Source: an uncultured Alphaproteobacteria bacterium
GTDB lineage: Bacteria > Pseudomonadota > Alphaproteobacteria > Rs-D84
DNA: 64,000 nucleotides
NCBI GenBank assembly: GCA_946188105.1
Contig: CAMHTQ010000003.1
Coordinates: forward strand, 1 to 64,000
Direction: 5' to 3'
The translations under genes and the position numbers were made by a program. Within the stretch, counting starts at the first letter, position 1; every line of letters begins with the position of its first letter. The notes under the pieces were generated by a model. That model saw only the letters and a program-made list of their open reading frames with translations, was not told where the DNA came from and did no database searches. This document shows positions 10,859-19,408 of the stretch, one piece after another.

Positions 10859-12022
10859 CTAACTCTGCACTGGCGGATTTGGATCTGTTTTTAATTTTAA
10901 TATTCTTATAACTTCTGAGCGTATAAATTCAGTTGTTTTTAATTCTTTAGGAACTACGTATATTTTACTTGTTATTTCCTCGTTTGTTTTCGGAAAAAAC
11001 ACACAACTATCATACACAGTTTTATCTAGCAATTTTTGAAGATAATATTTAAAACTACCTTCTACATGATAACAAAATGTAGCCCTATTACAATATGTTG
11101 TATCTTTATTTATTCTTTCTAACCCACATTCTGATGATATTCCTGTATCAGTAATAAAACTTCTGTCTGTTTCAACATGCACCTCCGTGATCGGTTTATG
11201 ACTACTATACCAAAAAAATCTAGAATCCGGATCAATCAAATAATTTCTATGATTATCCATAATAGTATAATGGCCATCTTTTAGTATCGTAGATAAGTAT
11301 TTTATTACATAAACTGAATCCGCTGACGCCCCTATAGTATTACCCCAAACCATGTCACTATGCATAATTCCTTTAGCATTCTTTGCATAATCTGCAAAAC
11401 CTATACATTTAAAATCTATAGTAAATTCTGGAAAAGGTGCATAATAAAAAGAAAACACATTGTCTTCAACAAAAGGATTTGAGAATCTCACCCAATTTTT
11501 TGTATCTCTAATATATATTTCTAATCTATCCATAGGCGTCAACGTTAACCCAAAACGCTCACGCCACATATCTGCCACCTGGTTTTCATTAGCACAAGAA
11601 TCCTTCGGTGTATTTACAGAGCCATTTCTAGTATAAACGACACCCGCTCTAACCACCGTTTTTGAAAACATATAATCTTTGGTCAAAAAATATGGTCTGT
11701 ATTTTGTCTTTTTTATGACTAAAATATCTATTTCTACACCATCAACATTTAATGTTTCTAGGTTTATTGTTGGTATTCTATTAAAATTCACTTTGCCCAA
11801 TAGATCATTTAATTGATCTAACGTCTTCCTATTAGTTACAGGAGTAGCAATAACCGAACGATCTTTATCATTGACCCCAAATACCATATACCTATCATTA
11901 TCGGCATCTGAATTTGCTAAACATAATATATCTAAAATAAGATTAGCAGTATTATCATGCCATTCCCATTTGAAATCGAGCCAATCACTCTCTGGATAAT
12001 TTACTAAATCATGTATATTCAT
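10859..12022 (-). CDS. Schlafen/AlbA_2-type putative DNA-binding protein
   Basis: 387 residues from the ATG at 12022. The N-terminal domain has the AlbA_2 pattern: ESDWLDFKWEWH, ILCLANSDAD, YMVFGVND, a long middle, and VVYTRNGS before a helical end (about residues 8-150). This domain occurs in bacterial transcription regulators and Schlafen-like defence proteins. The rest (about 170-387) has no motif I recognise. A TTG at 12070 in the same frame would add 16 residues. Neither start has a clear ribosome site. The gene is divergent from the leader RNA and lipoprotein locus that follows. Confidence 0.65.
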   Translation of the reverse strand: MNIHDLVNYPESDWLDFKWEWHDNTANLILDILCLANSDADNDRYMVFGVNDKDRSVIATPVTNRKTLDQLNDLLGKVNFNRIPTINLETLNVDGVEIDILVIKKTKYRPYFLTKDYMFSKTVVRAGVVYTRNGSVNTPKDSCANENQVADMWRERFGLTLTPMDRLEIYIRDTKNWVRFSNPFVEDNVFSFYYAPFPEFTIDFKCIGFADYAKNAKGIMHSDMVWGNTIGASADSVYVIKYLSTILKDGHYTIMDNHRNYLIDPDSRFFWYSSHKPITEVHVETDRSFITDTGISSECGLERINKDTTYCNRATFCYHVEGSFKYYLQKLLDKTVYDSCVFFPKTNEEITSKIYVVPKELKTTEFIRSEVIRILKLKTDPNPPVQS

Positions 12023-12083
12023 GTTGCTGATTGTAATTATAAAAGACAAAAAATCAACAATTACGGTCAAAAATAATCCGAGA

Positions 12084-12336
12084 TTGAAATTTTGTAAATT
12101 TTATGTTAAAATTCCTCATGAATCCAAGAGATTGGGTTCGGGGTCTTTACAAACCCGCTTTATCCGATGCGGAAGCATCGATCTGATGGTTTCGGTGCCT
12201 TTCGCATCGTTATCATCCCTGACTTATGGTCGGGGTGCCGTAGGCTATACAATAGGTGCAAACCAAAAGCCCGGGGTCAATGATAAAGCGACTGTAAACA
12301 CTCCCGACCGCTCTTTCTTGGGGCGGTTCATTTTTT
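12084..12336 (+). ncRNA. Conserved promoter and structured leader, copy 2
   Basis: TTGAAA (12084-12089), a 17-nt spacer, TAAAAT (12107-12112), then an ATG at 12118 where transcription would begin. The ATG opens MNPRDWVRGLYKPALSDAEASI (ends at TGA 12186). The leader then holds a stable hairpin GATGC-GGAA-GCATC (inside 12160-12178) and ends in a stem ACCGC/GCGGT plus a T-run (about 12307-12336), just before the lipoprotein's ribosome site. Copy 1 (8111-8189) matches the promoter and first 27 coding bases. It could be a small leaderless ORF, a regulatory RNA with attenuator, or both. Confidence 0.5.
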
Positions 12337-12355
12337 GACTTTAGGAGTTTATATT

Positions 12356-13492
12356 ATGAAACAATATATTGCGTTAATTTCTACATTAGTATTATCTGCA
12401 TGTGGTGGAGGTTCGGGTAGCAATTCCGGTCCAACCCCTGTATCTTTGAATCCAAACTTAAAATTCTCTTTAAGCAATATGAATTTTTATTCTAATATTG
12501 AAAATTATGAAGATTATAAATCCAGCTTAAAATTCAATGTAGATGCTAGCGGTAAAATATTATCTCTAACAACAACAAATTATGATGGAGAAACACTAAA
12601 CTTCCAACACACGAACGGCAATAGTTTTCAAATAAATAATTTATTTGTTTATGAATCAGATATTGATTTAGATGAAGTGAAAACATACTTGCAAAGTCAA
12701 GGTCTGAATTATATTGGTAAAATTTCTACAAGCGTAACATCAACCACTCAATTAACAGATGCTGAAGTAAGACAAATTTTGATTGAACGTAACATTGATT
12801 TGATAAATCATAATCCTGGAGGTATTCCTGTAAATATTTGGAATAGCAACGGTATAAGAGAAATGGTGACACATATTGTTGATAATTCAACCTGGGAAGA
12901 AACAACACTTCATTCAAAACAAATAACAATGGATTCTATAGGAAAAAACTTACAATTAAAATATTCAGATTTTGGTACTACAACGACAATATCTGATTAC
13001 ACACAAAATAATATGCACGATACTGTTACAGAATACGGTTTTTATTTTGGAGGGCATGAGGCTAGTGAAGTAGCAAAACCAACAACAGAAATGACATTTA
13101 AAGGTTCAGCTATCGCAAAAATCGGCACGTACGGCCAAGGAGACAACAACACAACCATGTTAAGTAAAACAGATGACGCTAAGCTACAACTGGTTGGGGG
13201 TACTGAAATATTGACAATGAATTTTAGCAAGGCAGACAACCCTTGGTATGATATTGTGATTAACAATTCTATGAATCAAGCAACAATATCTGTTACGGAT
13301 AATACCACGGCTAATATCAACGGTGATCAATACAAATTGGCCTCCGATGTTGTGCTGACTGATTACTTTACCGCAAAATACTATGGAGAAAATGTAGCAA
13401 CGGAAGCAATGGCAACAACACATCTTAACGTACCCAAAAATAGCACAAATGGTATGATAGTTGATGCTGTATTTGGAGGAACAGCACAATAA
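12356..13492 (+). CDS. Secreted lipoprotein, possibly TbpB-like
   Basis: 378 residues. A signal peptide ends in the lipobox LSAC, followed by a Gly/Ser linker (GGGSGSNSG), so it is a lipoprotein. The body is beta-rich. The last 90 residues (strands around TMNFSKADNPWYDIV, then AKYYGENVATEAMATTH and VDAVFGG) resemble the C-terminal barrel of transferrin-binding-protein-B-like and factor-H-binding-like lipoproteins. That likeness is by pattern only. The start is the ATG at 12356 with TTAGGAG upstream; a TTG at 12335 is unlikely. It has its own promoter/leader and terminator. Confidence 0.6.
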   Translation: MKQYIALISTLVLSACGGGSGSNSGPTPVSLNPNLKFSLSNMNFYSNIENYEDYKSSLKFNVDASGKILSLTTTNYDGETLNFQHTNGNSFQINNLFVYESDIDLDEVKTYLQSQGLNYIGKISTSVTSTTQLTDAEVRQILIERNIDLINHNPGGIPVNIWNSNGIREMVTHIVDNSTWEETTLHSKQITMDSIGKNLQLKYSDFGTTTTISDYTQNNMHDTVTEYGFYFGGHEASEVAKPTTEMTFKGSAIAKIGTYGQGDNNTTMLSKTDDAKLQLVGGTEILTMNFSKADNPWYDIVINNSMNQATISVTDNTTANINGDQYKLASDVVLTDYFTAKYYGENVATEAMATTHLNVPKNSTNGMIVDAVFGGTAQ

Positions 13493-13517
13493 ATACTTTT
13501 TGTTTGTTTTTAAGAAA

Positions 13518-13547
13518 ACAACGGACATCAGGTCCGTTGTTTTTTTA
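13518..13547 (+). terminator. Rho-independent terminator after the lipoprotein gene
   Basis: Nine-base stem ACAACGGAC/GTCCGTTGT with a short loop, followed by seven T. Confidence 0.92.
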
Positions 13548-13665
13548 TAATCGATATTATAAAACGAATTTTCATAAACTCACAACCATATGTACACTTG
13601 TTCTGGAATATAAAAACACTTGAATTTATACGTTTCTAATCATATTATCAAGAAAAGGAATTTTC

Positions 13666-14946
13666 ATGGGAAAAACAAATAAAATAGAAAACGCATATAA
13701 ATTCATAAGTACACATAAATCTTTCAATTTGCCTCAATTAGTAGAAGCTTCAGGTTGGACACAAAAAACTGCAGAAAAAAGTTTATGGAAAATAGGAGAC
13801 CTTGTTCACAGAACTGGCAAAACGTATACAACTATAAACAATTTCGAAAAAAACGTGTCTTTGGAGAAATTCAAAGAAGCCTTTTCTCAAACTAGATTAA
13901 ATAAACAAAATGGTTATAAATATCAACAGTTTCTGGATAAATCTAAAAATGCAGTTTTGTCAGCTGTTCAGAATTACAACAACCCGCTAACCACGTTTAG
14001 AACAGAAAATTTTATAATTTTGATGACTATAGGTTTTACAGCATTGTTTCATGCAATTTTTGAGAAAAATGGCTGGCCTTATGTTGAGCAACGACAGAAT
14101 AAAACGTATTTATATGATTTAACAAAATGTTTTAAAGATTTTCGTAGCAGATCAGACACTGTAAACAAATACGATAAAACTTTTTTATGTTCGTTAGAAT
14201 CCCTTATAGAATATTTTAAGAGCGCTCGAGATTTAATAGAACATCAATTAAAAGACGTTGATGATTATACATATGGACATTGTCAATCATGGTTGTTTTG
14301 TTATGAACACATATTAAAAAATGAATTCGGCGATGAATTTTCTTTAAAGACCATGCTGGCTTCTGCTATACAATTTTCCAACGATTTTGCTAAACCAATT
14401 ATCAGTCAAGAACTAGAAGATTTTCATCAGGATTTTTATAGTAAGATTCCTGATAATGTCAAAGAAAGCCCTTTCTTTAAATTGAAAGTACGCATAATTC
14501 CATATAAAAACATTGCAAACGAAGATTTAAGGCAAAGTGCTATATTTGTAAACGATCCTGAAATAGTTGCAAAATACGCCGAAACAGATAGGGCAATTTT
14601 TGTTAATACACCAAAAAAATACCTTCCTTCTGAAATGGTTGATTTGATAAAACCTGTAATTCTAGAAAAATATGGCAAAATAAATTTTACAGCGAGTCAC
14701 TTAGCAAAAATTGCTCAGTACATGGGTTGGATTAAGAATAAAAAAATTACGAATGGCACTTTCATGTCAGAAGAAAAAATAGGTCCCAAAACATCCGCAA
14801 GACGCTATAAAGAAGGCGCAGAAAAAGAAATAGTCCGGAAATTAAACGATGATCCTATAAAATTTTTAAAAAGCTTTGCATCTAAAACATTCTTTGGTGA
14901 ATGGTTCAATTTAAACAAACAAAAAATAAACACAAATAAAAAATAA
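13666..14946 (+). CDS. DUF3644-like protein with N-terminal winged helix
   Basis: 426 residues. The N-terminal 60 residues look like a winged helix (FNLPQLVEASGWTQKTAEKSLW). The middle has FRTENFIILMTIGFTALFHAIFEKNGWPY, then SARDLIEHQLKDVDD, patterns I associate with the DUF3644 family, which is common in defence islands and has unknown function. The C-terminal 90 residues are basic (KIGPKTSARRYKEG) and could contact nucleic acid. A clear ribosome site (AAAAGGA) precedes the ATG. The gene is low in GC even for this island. Confidence 0.5.
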   Translation: MGKTNKIENAYKFISTHKSFNLPQLVEASGWTQKTAEKSLWKIGDLVHRTGKTYTTINNFEKNVSLEKFKEAFSQTRLNKQNGYKYQQFLDKSKNAVLSAVQNYNNPLTTFRTENFIILMTIGFTALFHAIFEKNGWPYVEQRQNKTYLYDLTKCFKDFRSRSDTVNKYDKTFLCSLESLIEYFKSARDLIEHQLKDVDDYTYGHCQSWLFCYEHILKNEFGDEFSLKTMLASAIQFSNDFAKPIISQELEDFHQDFYSKIPDNVKESPFFKLKVRIIPYKNIANEDLRQSAIFVNDPEIVAKYAETDRAIFVNTPKKYLPSEMVDLIKPVILEKYGKINFTASHLAKIAQYMGWIKNKKITNGTFMSEEKIGPKTSARRYKEGAEKEIVRKLNDDPIKFLKSFASKTFFGEWFNLNKQKINTNKK

Positions 14947-15273
14947 ATTACCCCGGGGTATTACGTTTGCAGAATAAAACAAGTATTGATGTTTTACTTA
15001 TTACCGATAAGTATAACAACAGGATGAGCGTCAGCAATTCTTATATGCAGCTTTTCTACCATAAATTGAACACGAACCAATAAAACCAAATATTGTTTGA
15101 TATTTTCTTTTTTTATATTTTCCGAGAGCAACGGAATAATACGGAGTATTTTTGCTAAAACAGTTCGTGATTTTTACCTGATTTTTTCTCGTCTACACCA
15201 AGTCTACACCGAGGCCAAATTTGCCTCGAAAGGCGGATTCTTGCGGTATGTGAATTTTCTTTACAAAATGTTT
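14947..15273. repeat. Non-coding stretch with paired GTCTACACC sites
   Basis: No gene visible. Two copies of GTCTACACC at 15191 and 15202 (11-bp phase) sit next to the hairpin CGAGG/CCTCG near 15208-15228. It lies directly upstream of the tRNA-Asn promoter, as expected for an integrase arm region. Confidence 0.5.
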
Positions 15274-15282
15274 AGAAAGTCC

Positions 15283-15311
15283 TTGACTTGTGCGGATTTT
15301 AAGGTTATTAT
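15283..15311 (+). promoter_or_regulatory. Promoter of tRNA-Asn
   Basis: TTGACT (15283-15288), a 17-nt spacer, TATTAT (15306-15311). The tRNA begins 12 nt beyond the -10 box. Confidence 0.75.
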
Positions 15312-15323
15312 AAGTCGCGTTAT

Positions 15324-15399
15324 TCGGGCATAGTTCAGTCGGTAGAACAACGGACTGTTAATCCGTATGTCACTGGTTCGAGTCCAGTTGCCCGAGCCA
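15324..15399 (+). tRNA. tRNA-Asn (anticodon GTT)
   Basis: 76 nt including an encoded CCA. Acceptor TCGGGCA/TGCCCGA is perfect, the discriminator is G, the anticodon loop is CTGTTAA with GTT at 15357-15359, and the T-arm has GGTTCGAGTCC. The first 38 nt are duplicated at 10471-10508 and the anticodon-loop segment recurs at 34140-34156, so it is the probable integration target of the island. Confidence 0.97.
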
Positions 15400-15408
15400 A
15401 GGAATTCC

Positions 15409-15440
15409 GCCGTAAACCCCGCAGGTTTGCGGCATTTTTC
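15409..15440 (+). terminator. Rho-independent terminator after tRNA-Asn
   Basis: Stem GCCGTAAAC/GTTTGCGGC (one T-G pair), followed by five T. Confidence 0.85.
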
Positions 15441-15473
15441 TTTACTTAACACTTCTGTATTTACGCATATATG

Positions 15474-15526
15474 AATACACCAAAATACACCACAAATCAC
15501 GCATCCAGCTACACAATAGCTACACA
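15474..15526. repeat. TACAC-type repeat pairs
   Basis: AATACACCA at 15474 and a near copy 10 nt later, then AGCTACACA twice (about 15508 and 15519, 11-bp phase). The same kind of array flanks the other tRNA-Asn core sites, so I read these as integrase or excisionase arm sites. The remainder of 15527-15638 shows nothing. Confidence 0.5.
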
Positions 15527-15638
15527 GGATCCGTAACCTATTCTTAGTTTATTGAATTGTTTATACCCGTTCCACCCGGTTTATTATCTACATATTTTGA
15601 ACATAAAGCCAGTTTTATTTTTCATACAATGCATCATC

Positions 15639-15667
15639 TTGAAAAAAATCCCATTTTAAGGTACAAT
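15639..15667 (+). promoter_or_regulatory. Promoter for the nuclease-like gene
   Basis: TTGAAA (15639-15644), a 17-nt spacer, TACAAT (15662-15667). The AGGAGG ribosome site and the ATG at 15696 follow closely. Confidence 0.7.
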
Positions 15668-15695
15668 ATACATAACTCGAATTCAGGAGGGAGTC

Positions 15696-16826
15696 ATGTC
15701 AGATCGCATTATCAAATCGCCTGTTATTGTTGATAAGAAAGGCAAACCGAGCTTTCCAAGTATTGAACGTATTCCATCTGAAAAATGGTTACAGGATTTT
15801 TTGCCTTTATGTCCGGATGTGTTACCGGTTGCGGATATTGATTCCAACTTTGCTGATTTGACATATCTCTGCAATGAGGCATCAATTAAAACAAGCAAAA
15901 AAGGTAAAGGTCGCGTTGATGTTATTTATATCAGTAAGAGTGGCCGATTGGTTTTGGTTGAAACAAAACTGCACAGGAATCCCGAATCCAGTCGTGAAGT
16001 CTTGAGCCAAATTTTGGATTATGCGGCAAACATTCGTGCCGCTGGATGGGATTATTCCGTAATAAACGATCTGTATGGTAAATCCGATTTATACAAAGAA
16101 ATGCAAAAAAAGTTCAAAGATTTACCAGACAGAGAAACATTTATTGAAAACGTAAATCGCCATATCAGACAAGCTGATTTTCTTATGGTCATTATTGGTG
16201 ACACTATAAGCGATACAGTAGAAAATCTTGCCACATTTATTAACAGCCCAATCGATATGAAATATAAGCTGGCGTTGTGTGAAATTAAAACCTATAAGAT
16301 GGGCGATAAATATCTGGTTATTCCGCGTCTTACCCTTAATACAAAAACCATAGAACGTGCAGTTATTACATTGCAAAGCAACAACATAGTATGTTCACCC
16401 AAGGAAACACCAGAACCGCCAAAAAACAACAAACATATTTCAATTGAAAATTTTGTTAACGAATTTGTAAAACATCACAAAAACATACCCGAAGATGCGG
16501 TCTATGATTTCCTTAATGATTTGAGTAATATCGGGTATTCACTTTCAACGGGTACAAAGCACATTGGCGTTGGCATCCAAGATGTGATTTCTTTGTTTGA
16601 GATATCAGAGATAGACACATGGTTTGTTCCAGCCCGGGTACAAAGACGGTTAAAAGACCCAAGCAACGCAAAATTTCAGTATTTTATGGCCGCACTAAAA
16701 CCTTATGTTATTTCAAAGAATAAAGCATTAAATGAATTTTATAAAATCAATCTAAATGTGATGACTTCTGCTAAGAAATCTTTCTTAGAAACATTAAAAA
16801 AGTTGAAAGATGTTATAAATGGATAA
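15696..16826 (+). CDS. PD-(D/E)XK nuclease-like protein
   Basis: 376 residues. The segment from about 70 to 110 has a textbook nuclease core: Asp75 in GRVDVIYI, a hairpin, then Glu89-Thr-Lys91 (LVLVETK), followed by a helix (EVLSQILDYAANI). The rest is helical with no recognised domain. It sits first in a plus-strand run with an ASCH protein and two methyltransferases, but its own promoter and terminator suggest an independent unit. A role in DNA defence is inferred from fold and place, not shown. Confidence 0.65.
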   Translation: MSDRIIKSPVIVDKKGKPSFPSIERIPSEKWLQDFLPLCPDVLPVADIDSNFADLTYLCNEASIKTSKKGKGRVDVIYISKSGRLVLVETKLHRNPESSREVLSQILDYAANIRAAGWDYSVINDLYGKSDLYKEMQKKFKDLPDRETFIENVNRHIRQADFLMVIIGDTISDTVENLATFINSPIDMKYKLALCEIKTYKMGDKYLVIPRLTLNTKTIERAVITLQSNNIVCSPKETPEPPKNNKHISIENFVNEFVKHHKNIPEDAVYDFLNDLSNIGYSLSTGTKHIGVGIQDVISLFEISEIDTWFVPARVQRRLKDPSNAKFQYFMAALKPYVISKNKALNEFYKINLNVMTSAKKSFLETLKKLKDVING

Positions 16827-16853
16827 AAAAGGGACAGGAATGTCCCTTTTTTC
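16827..16853 (+). terminator. Rho-independent terminator after the nuclease-like gene
   Basis: Stem AAAAAGGGACA/TGTCCCTTTTT with a GGAA tetraloop, beginning right at the stop codon. Confidence 0.92.
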
Positions 16854-16925
16854 TTAATTTCGAACAAATAACTGGACATTTGGCAATAAATACGGACAAA
16901 TACGACAACCTTAAAAGGATTGTCT

Positions 16926-17471
16926 ATGAAATATACGCATTTTGACGATATTTTGCCCAACCATCGCACAGATTTTGTTATGCTATACTTTGCCGCATGT
17001 AGGTCTTTACGCGAGTTACAAGCCGCAATTCGCCGAACAAACGGTGGTAAATTGACTTGCCGCCAGGCATGGCTGCTTCGCCGTATCCAGCGCAAATTGC
17101 TTCAAATAGTCGCATTATGGAAAACATCTCGAGATAAACAGCTTGATTTATCACGTCGCTCTCTTCTACAATCAAACAGTACCAATTTGGAATTACAACA
17201 CTTAGGAAAGCATATGGACCATGTTTTGCATCTTGTTTTAAAACACTACTGGTTTGATAAAATTGTGTCTGGTGAAAAGACATCGGAGTACCGCAAGTGT
17301 TCTGATTATTGGAATAAACGTTTAACCAACAAACGGTACAATATCGTTGTATTTCATAAAGGCTACACGAACACGACTGCCACATATAAAATACAATCTA
17401 TAGGTATAACGACAGCAAAAAATGATCTAAACTTGCCCAAATGTTGGGAAATACGTTTAAAGCCACTTTAG
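16926..17471 (+). CDS. ASCH-domain protein
   Basis: 181 residues from the ATG at 16926 (AAAGGA upstream; a TTG at 16920 is less likely). The C-terminal 90 residues match the ASCH/PUA-like fold: LHLVLKHYWFDKIVSGEKTSEYRK, then VVFHKGYTNTTATYKIQSI. ASCH domains bind RNA or modified bases. The N-terminal 90 residues are basic and helical with no match. It is 67 nt upstream of the first methyltransferase on the same strand and may be co-transcribed with it. Confidence 0.7.
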   Translation: MKYTHFDDILPNHRTDFVMLYFAACRSLRELQAAIRRTNGGKLTCRQAWLLRRIQRKLLQIVALWKTSRDKQLDLSRRSLLQSNSTNLELQHLGKHMDHVLHLVLKHYWFDKIVSGEKTSEYRKCSDYWNKRLTNKRYNIVVFHKGYTNTTATYKIQSIGITTAKNDLNLPKCWEIRLKPL

Positions 17472-17538
17472 GGTGGAATTTTACTGTTTACAAACAAGTG
17501 TTTTTACACTACAATCCTATAAATCTAGCGAGTTTTTA

Positions 17539-19404
17539 ATGAAGGACACCATTCAAAACAACATTATTTCCCTGCCGCACACGCCGCAATACAAAATGCA
17601 TAAATATTTTGCTAGACGGCCATACAATGTTTTTTCAAATCTGGTTTCTCATTATACAGACCCTGGCGATGTAATTTTAGATATTTTTTGTGGTGGTGGA
17701 GTTACAATTTTTGAAGGTTGCAAATTAAAGCGTAACGTTATCGGTGTAGATATAAACCCTTTGGCAGCTTTTATTACAAAAATGCAAATGTTTAACGACG
17801 ATATCAAAGAATTAAAAAGAATATTGGACAGTTTTATAGATAAAAACGTATCAAAATTTGCCAATTTGTATGATGTTGAATTTGATGATGACAAGGGAAA
17901 CTGTAAGTGGGTTGAATGGACCTATGTTGTAGAATGTCCAGATTGTAAATCAAAAATAGCACTCACAGATAGTAACAAGATTAAAAACGGGGTTTATAAA
18001 TGTCCAAACAGTGAATGTAAAAATCACACCCAAGGAATTGCTAGGACCAAGTGCCATAACAAGGGCAGCATTCCTATCAGGGTCAATTATGTATCCTATT
18101 TAGACGGGAAAAAGAAAGTAAAGAATCTTACAGCGTCAGAAAGCAAGAAAATTATGCAGTTAGAAGCTTCCTTGAAGGAAAAGCTATCAGGTTGTGTATT
18201 CCCTTCTTTTGAATTTCCTTTGAATTGGGACCGACAGAAAGAAGACAAATTATTCGAAAAAGGAATCATAAGATACAACGACCTATTTTCTGAAAGAAAT
18301 TTGTACATTCTTAGCCAAGTATTTGCTGCTATCATGCAAGAAAAAGCTAAAAACGCCCCATTCACAGATTACCTATATTTCTTATTTAGTTCTGTTATCA
18401 GATACGCCAATAAAATGAGCAAAGTGACAGAAAATTGGGAGAATGGGAATCCTGTATGTATGGATAAACACGCATATTATCTCCCAAACACATTTATAGA
18501 AAATAATGTTGTGGATTTATTCTACACCAGACTTAAAGCTGTATTTGCAGGTTGTGAATATTCGGCTTGCAATCTTCCAAATAATTGTTCCGAAACCTGT
18601 GATTTTTCATTTAACAAAGACTCTTGTAAATATTGGGTGATAAACGGAGATTCTGCTCAATTGCCTCTAGCAAACGAAAGTGTTGACATTATTATAACAG
18701 ATCCACCTTATGGTAGCAATGTTCAATACGCAGAACTTTCTGTTGTATGGAACGCGTGGTTTCAATTATATCAAAACAAGGATAATTACATTTACAAAGA
18801 TAAAGAAGCTGTATCAAATCGAAAACAAGGTTTTGAAGGTTCTAAAACAGAAAAAGATTATGAGAGATTGTTGACAGACATTTATACTGAAGCATACCGA
18901 GTGTTAAAACCAGATTCTTATATGGTTTTTACGTTTAATAATAAGAATCTGAATGTCTGGTTAGCTATGTTAAAGGCAGTGGCCCAAAGCGGCTTTATTT
19001 TACCAGACAATGGTGTATTATTCCAAGATTACATAGGCTCATATAAAAACACATCCCATCTAAAATATGCAGGGAATGTTCAAGGCGATTTCATATACTC
19101 TTTTATGAAAACAAAACATACAACAATCAAAAATTATGACTGTGTGACTTTAGATGATCTGATTGAAGAATCAATAAATACGGTTATAGCTAAGTTGTTT
19201 GTAAATGGAATAAAACAAATAAAAGCAGATGTGTTATATAAAGAATTATTTTCTATTTTGGCACAAAAGTTTATGGAAATGATACAGTACGTTAAAACAG
19301 TTGGTGGAGATCTGGATTCTCTTGTTTTTGAACAAGATTCAATAGATGAACACTTAGAAAAACGATTGGTTTATGTTGATGGTTTCTGGGAAAAAAGGGA
19401 ATAA
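17539..19404 (+). CDS. DNA methyltransferase A (DPPY type, with zinc ribbon)
   Basis: 621 residues. Order: HKYFARRP lead-in (21-28), SAM-binding motif I DIFCGGGVT (48-56), acidic turn GVDINPLA, a four-Cys zinc-ribbon insert (CPDC...CPNSEC), catalytic motif IV DPPY at 388-391 followed by GSNVQYAE, and a C-terminal helical part. This is a beta-class amino-methyltransferase (N6-adenine or N4-cytosine). Its stop is 4 nt before the start of a second methyltransferase. A GTG at 17473 would extend it by 22 residues; I prefer the ATG at 17539. Confidence 0.85.
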   Translation: MKDTIQNNIISLPHTPQYKMHKYFARRPYNVFSNLVSHYTDPGDVILDIFCGGGVTIFEGCKLKRNVIGVDINPLAAFITKMQMFNDDIKELKRILDSFIDKNVSKFANLYDVEFDDDKGNCKWVEWTYVVECPDCKSKIALTDSNKIKNGVYKCPNSECKNHTQGIARTKCHNKGSIPIRVNYVSYLDGKKKVKNLTASESKKIMQLEASLKEKLSGCVFPSFEFPLNWDRQKEDKLFEKGIIRYNDLFSERNLYILSQVFAAIMQEKAKNAPFTDYLYFLFSSVIRYANKMSKVTENWENGNPVCMDKHAYYLPNTFIENNVVDLFYTRLKAVFAGCEYSACNLPNNCSETCDFSFNKDSCKYWVINGDSAQLPLANESVDIIITDPPYGSNVQYAELSVVWNAWFQLYQNKDNYIYKDKEAVSNRKQGFEGSKTEKDYERLLTDIYTEAYRVLKPDSYMVFTFNNKNLNVWLAMLKAVAQSGFILPDNGVLFQDYIGSYKNTSHLKYAGNVQGDFIYSFMKTKHTTIKNYDCVTLDDLIEESINTVIAKLFVNGIKQIKADVLYKELFSILAQKFMEMIQYVKTVGGDLDSLVFEQDSIDEHLEKRLVYVDGFWEKRE

Positions 19405-19408
19405 GAGA

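Noticed and set aside
10588..10894. Two overlapping frames of about 76-88 codons after the truncated tRNA
   Set aside because: The peptides are rich in repeats of the TTTACAC/CTACAC array and have no ribosome site; they come from the repeats.
12021..12338. A 105-codon plus-strand frame across the copy 2 leader
   Set aside because: It lacks a ribosome site, overlaps the promoter and terminator-like stem, and its reading is explained by the structured leader. I treat the region as leader RNA.
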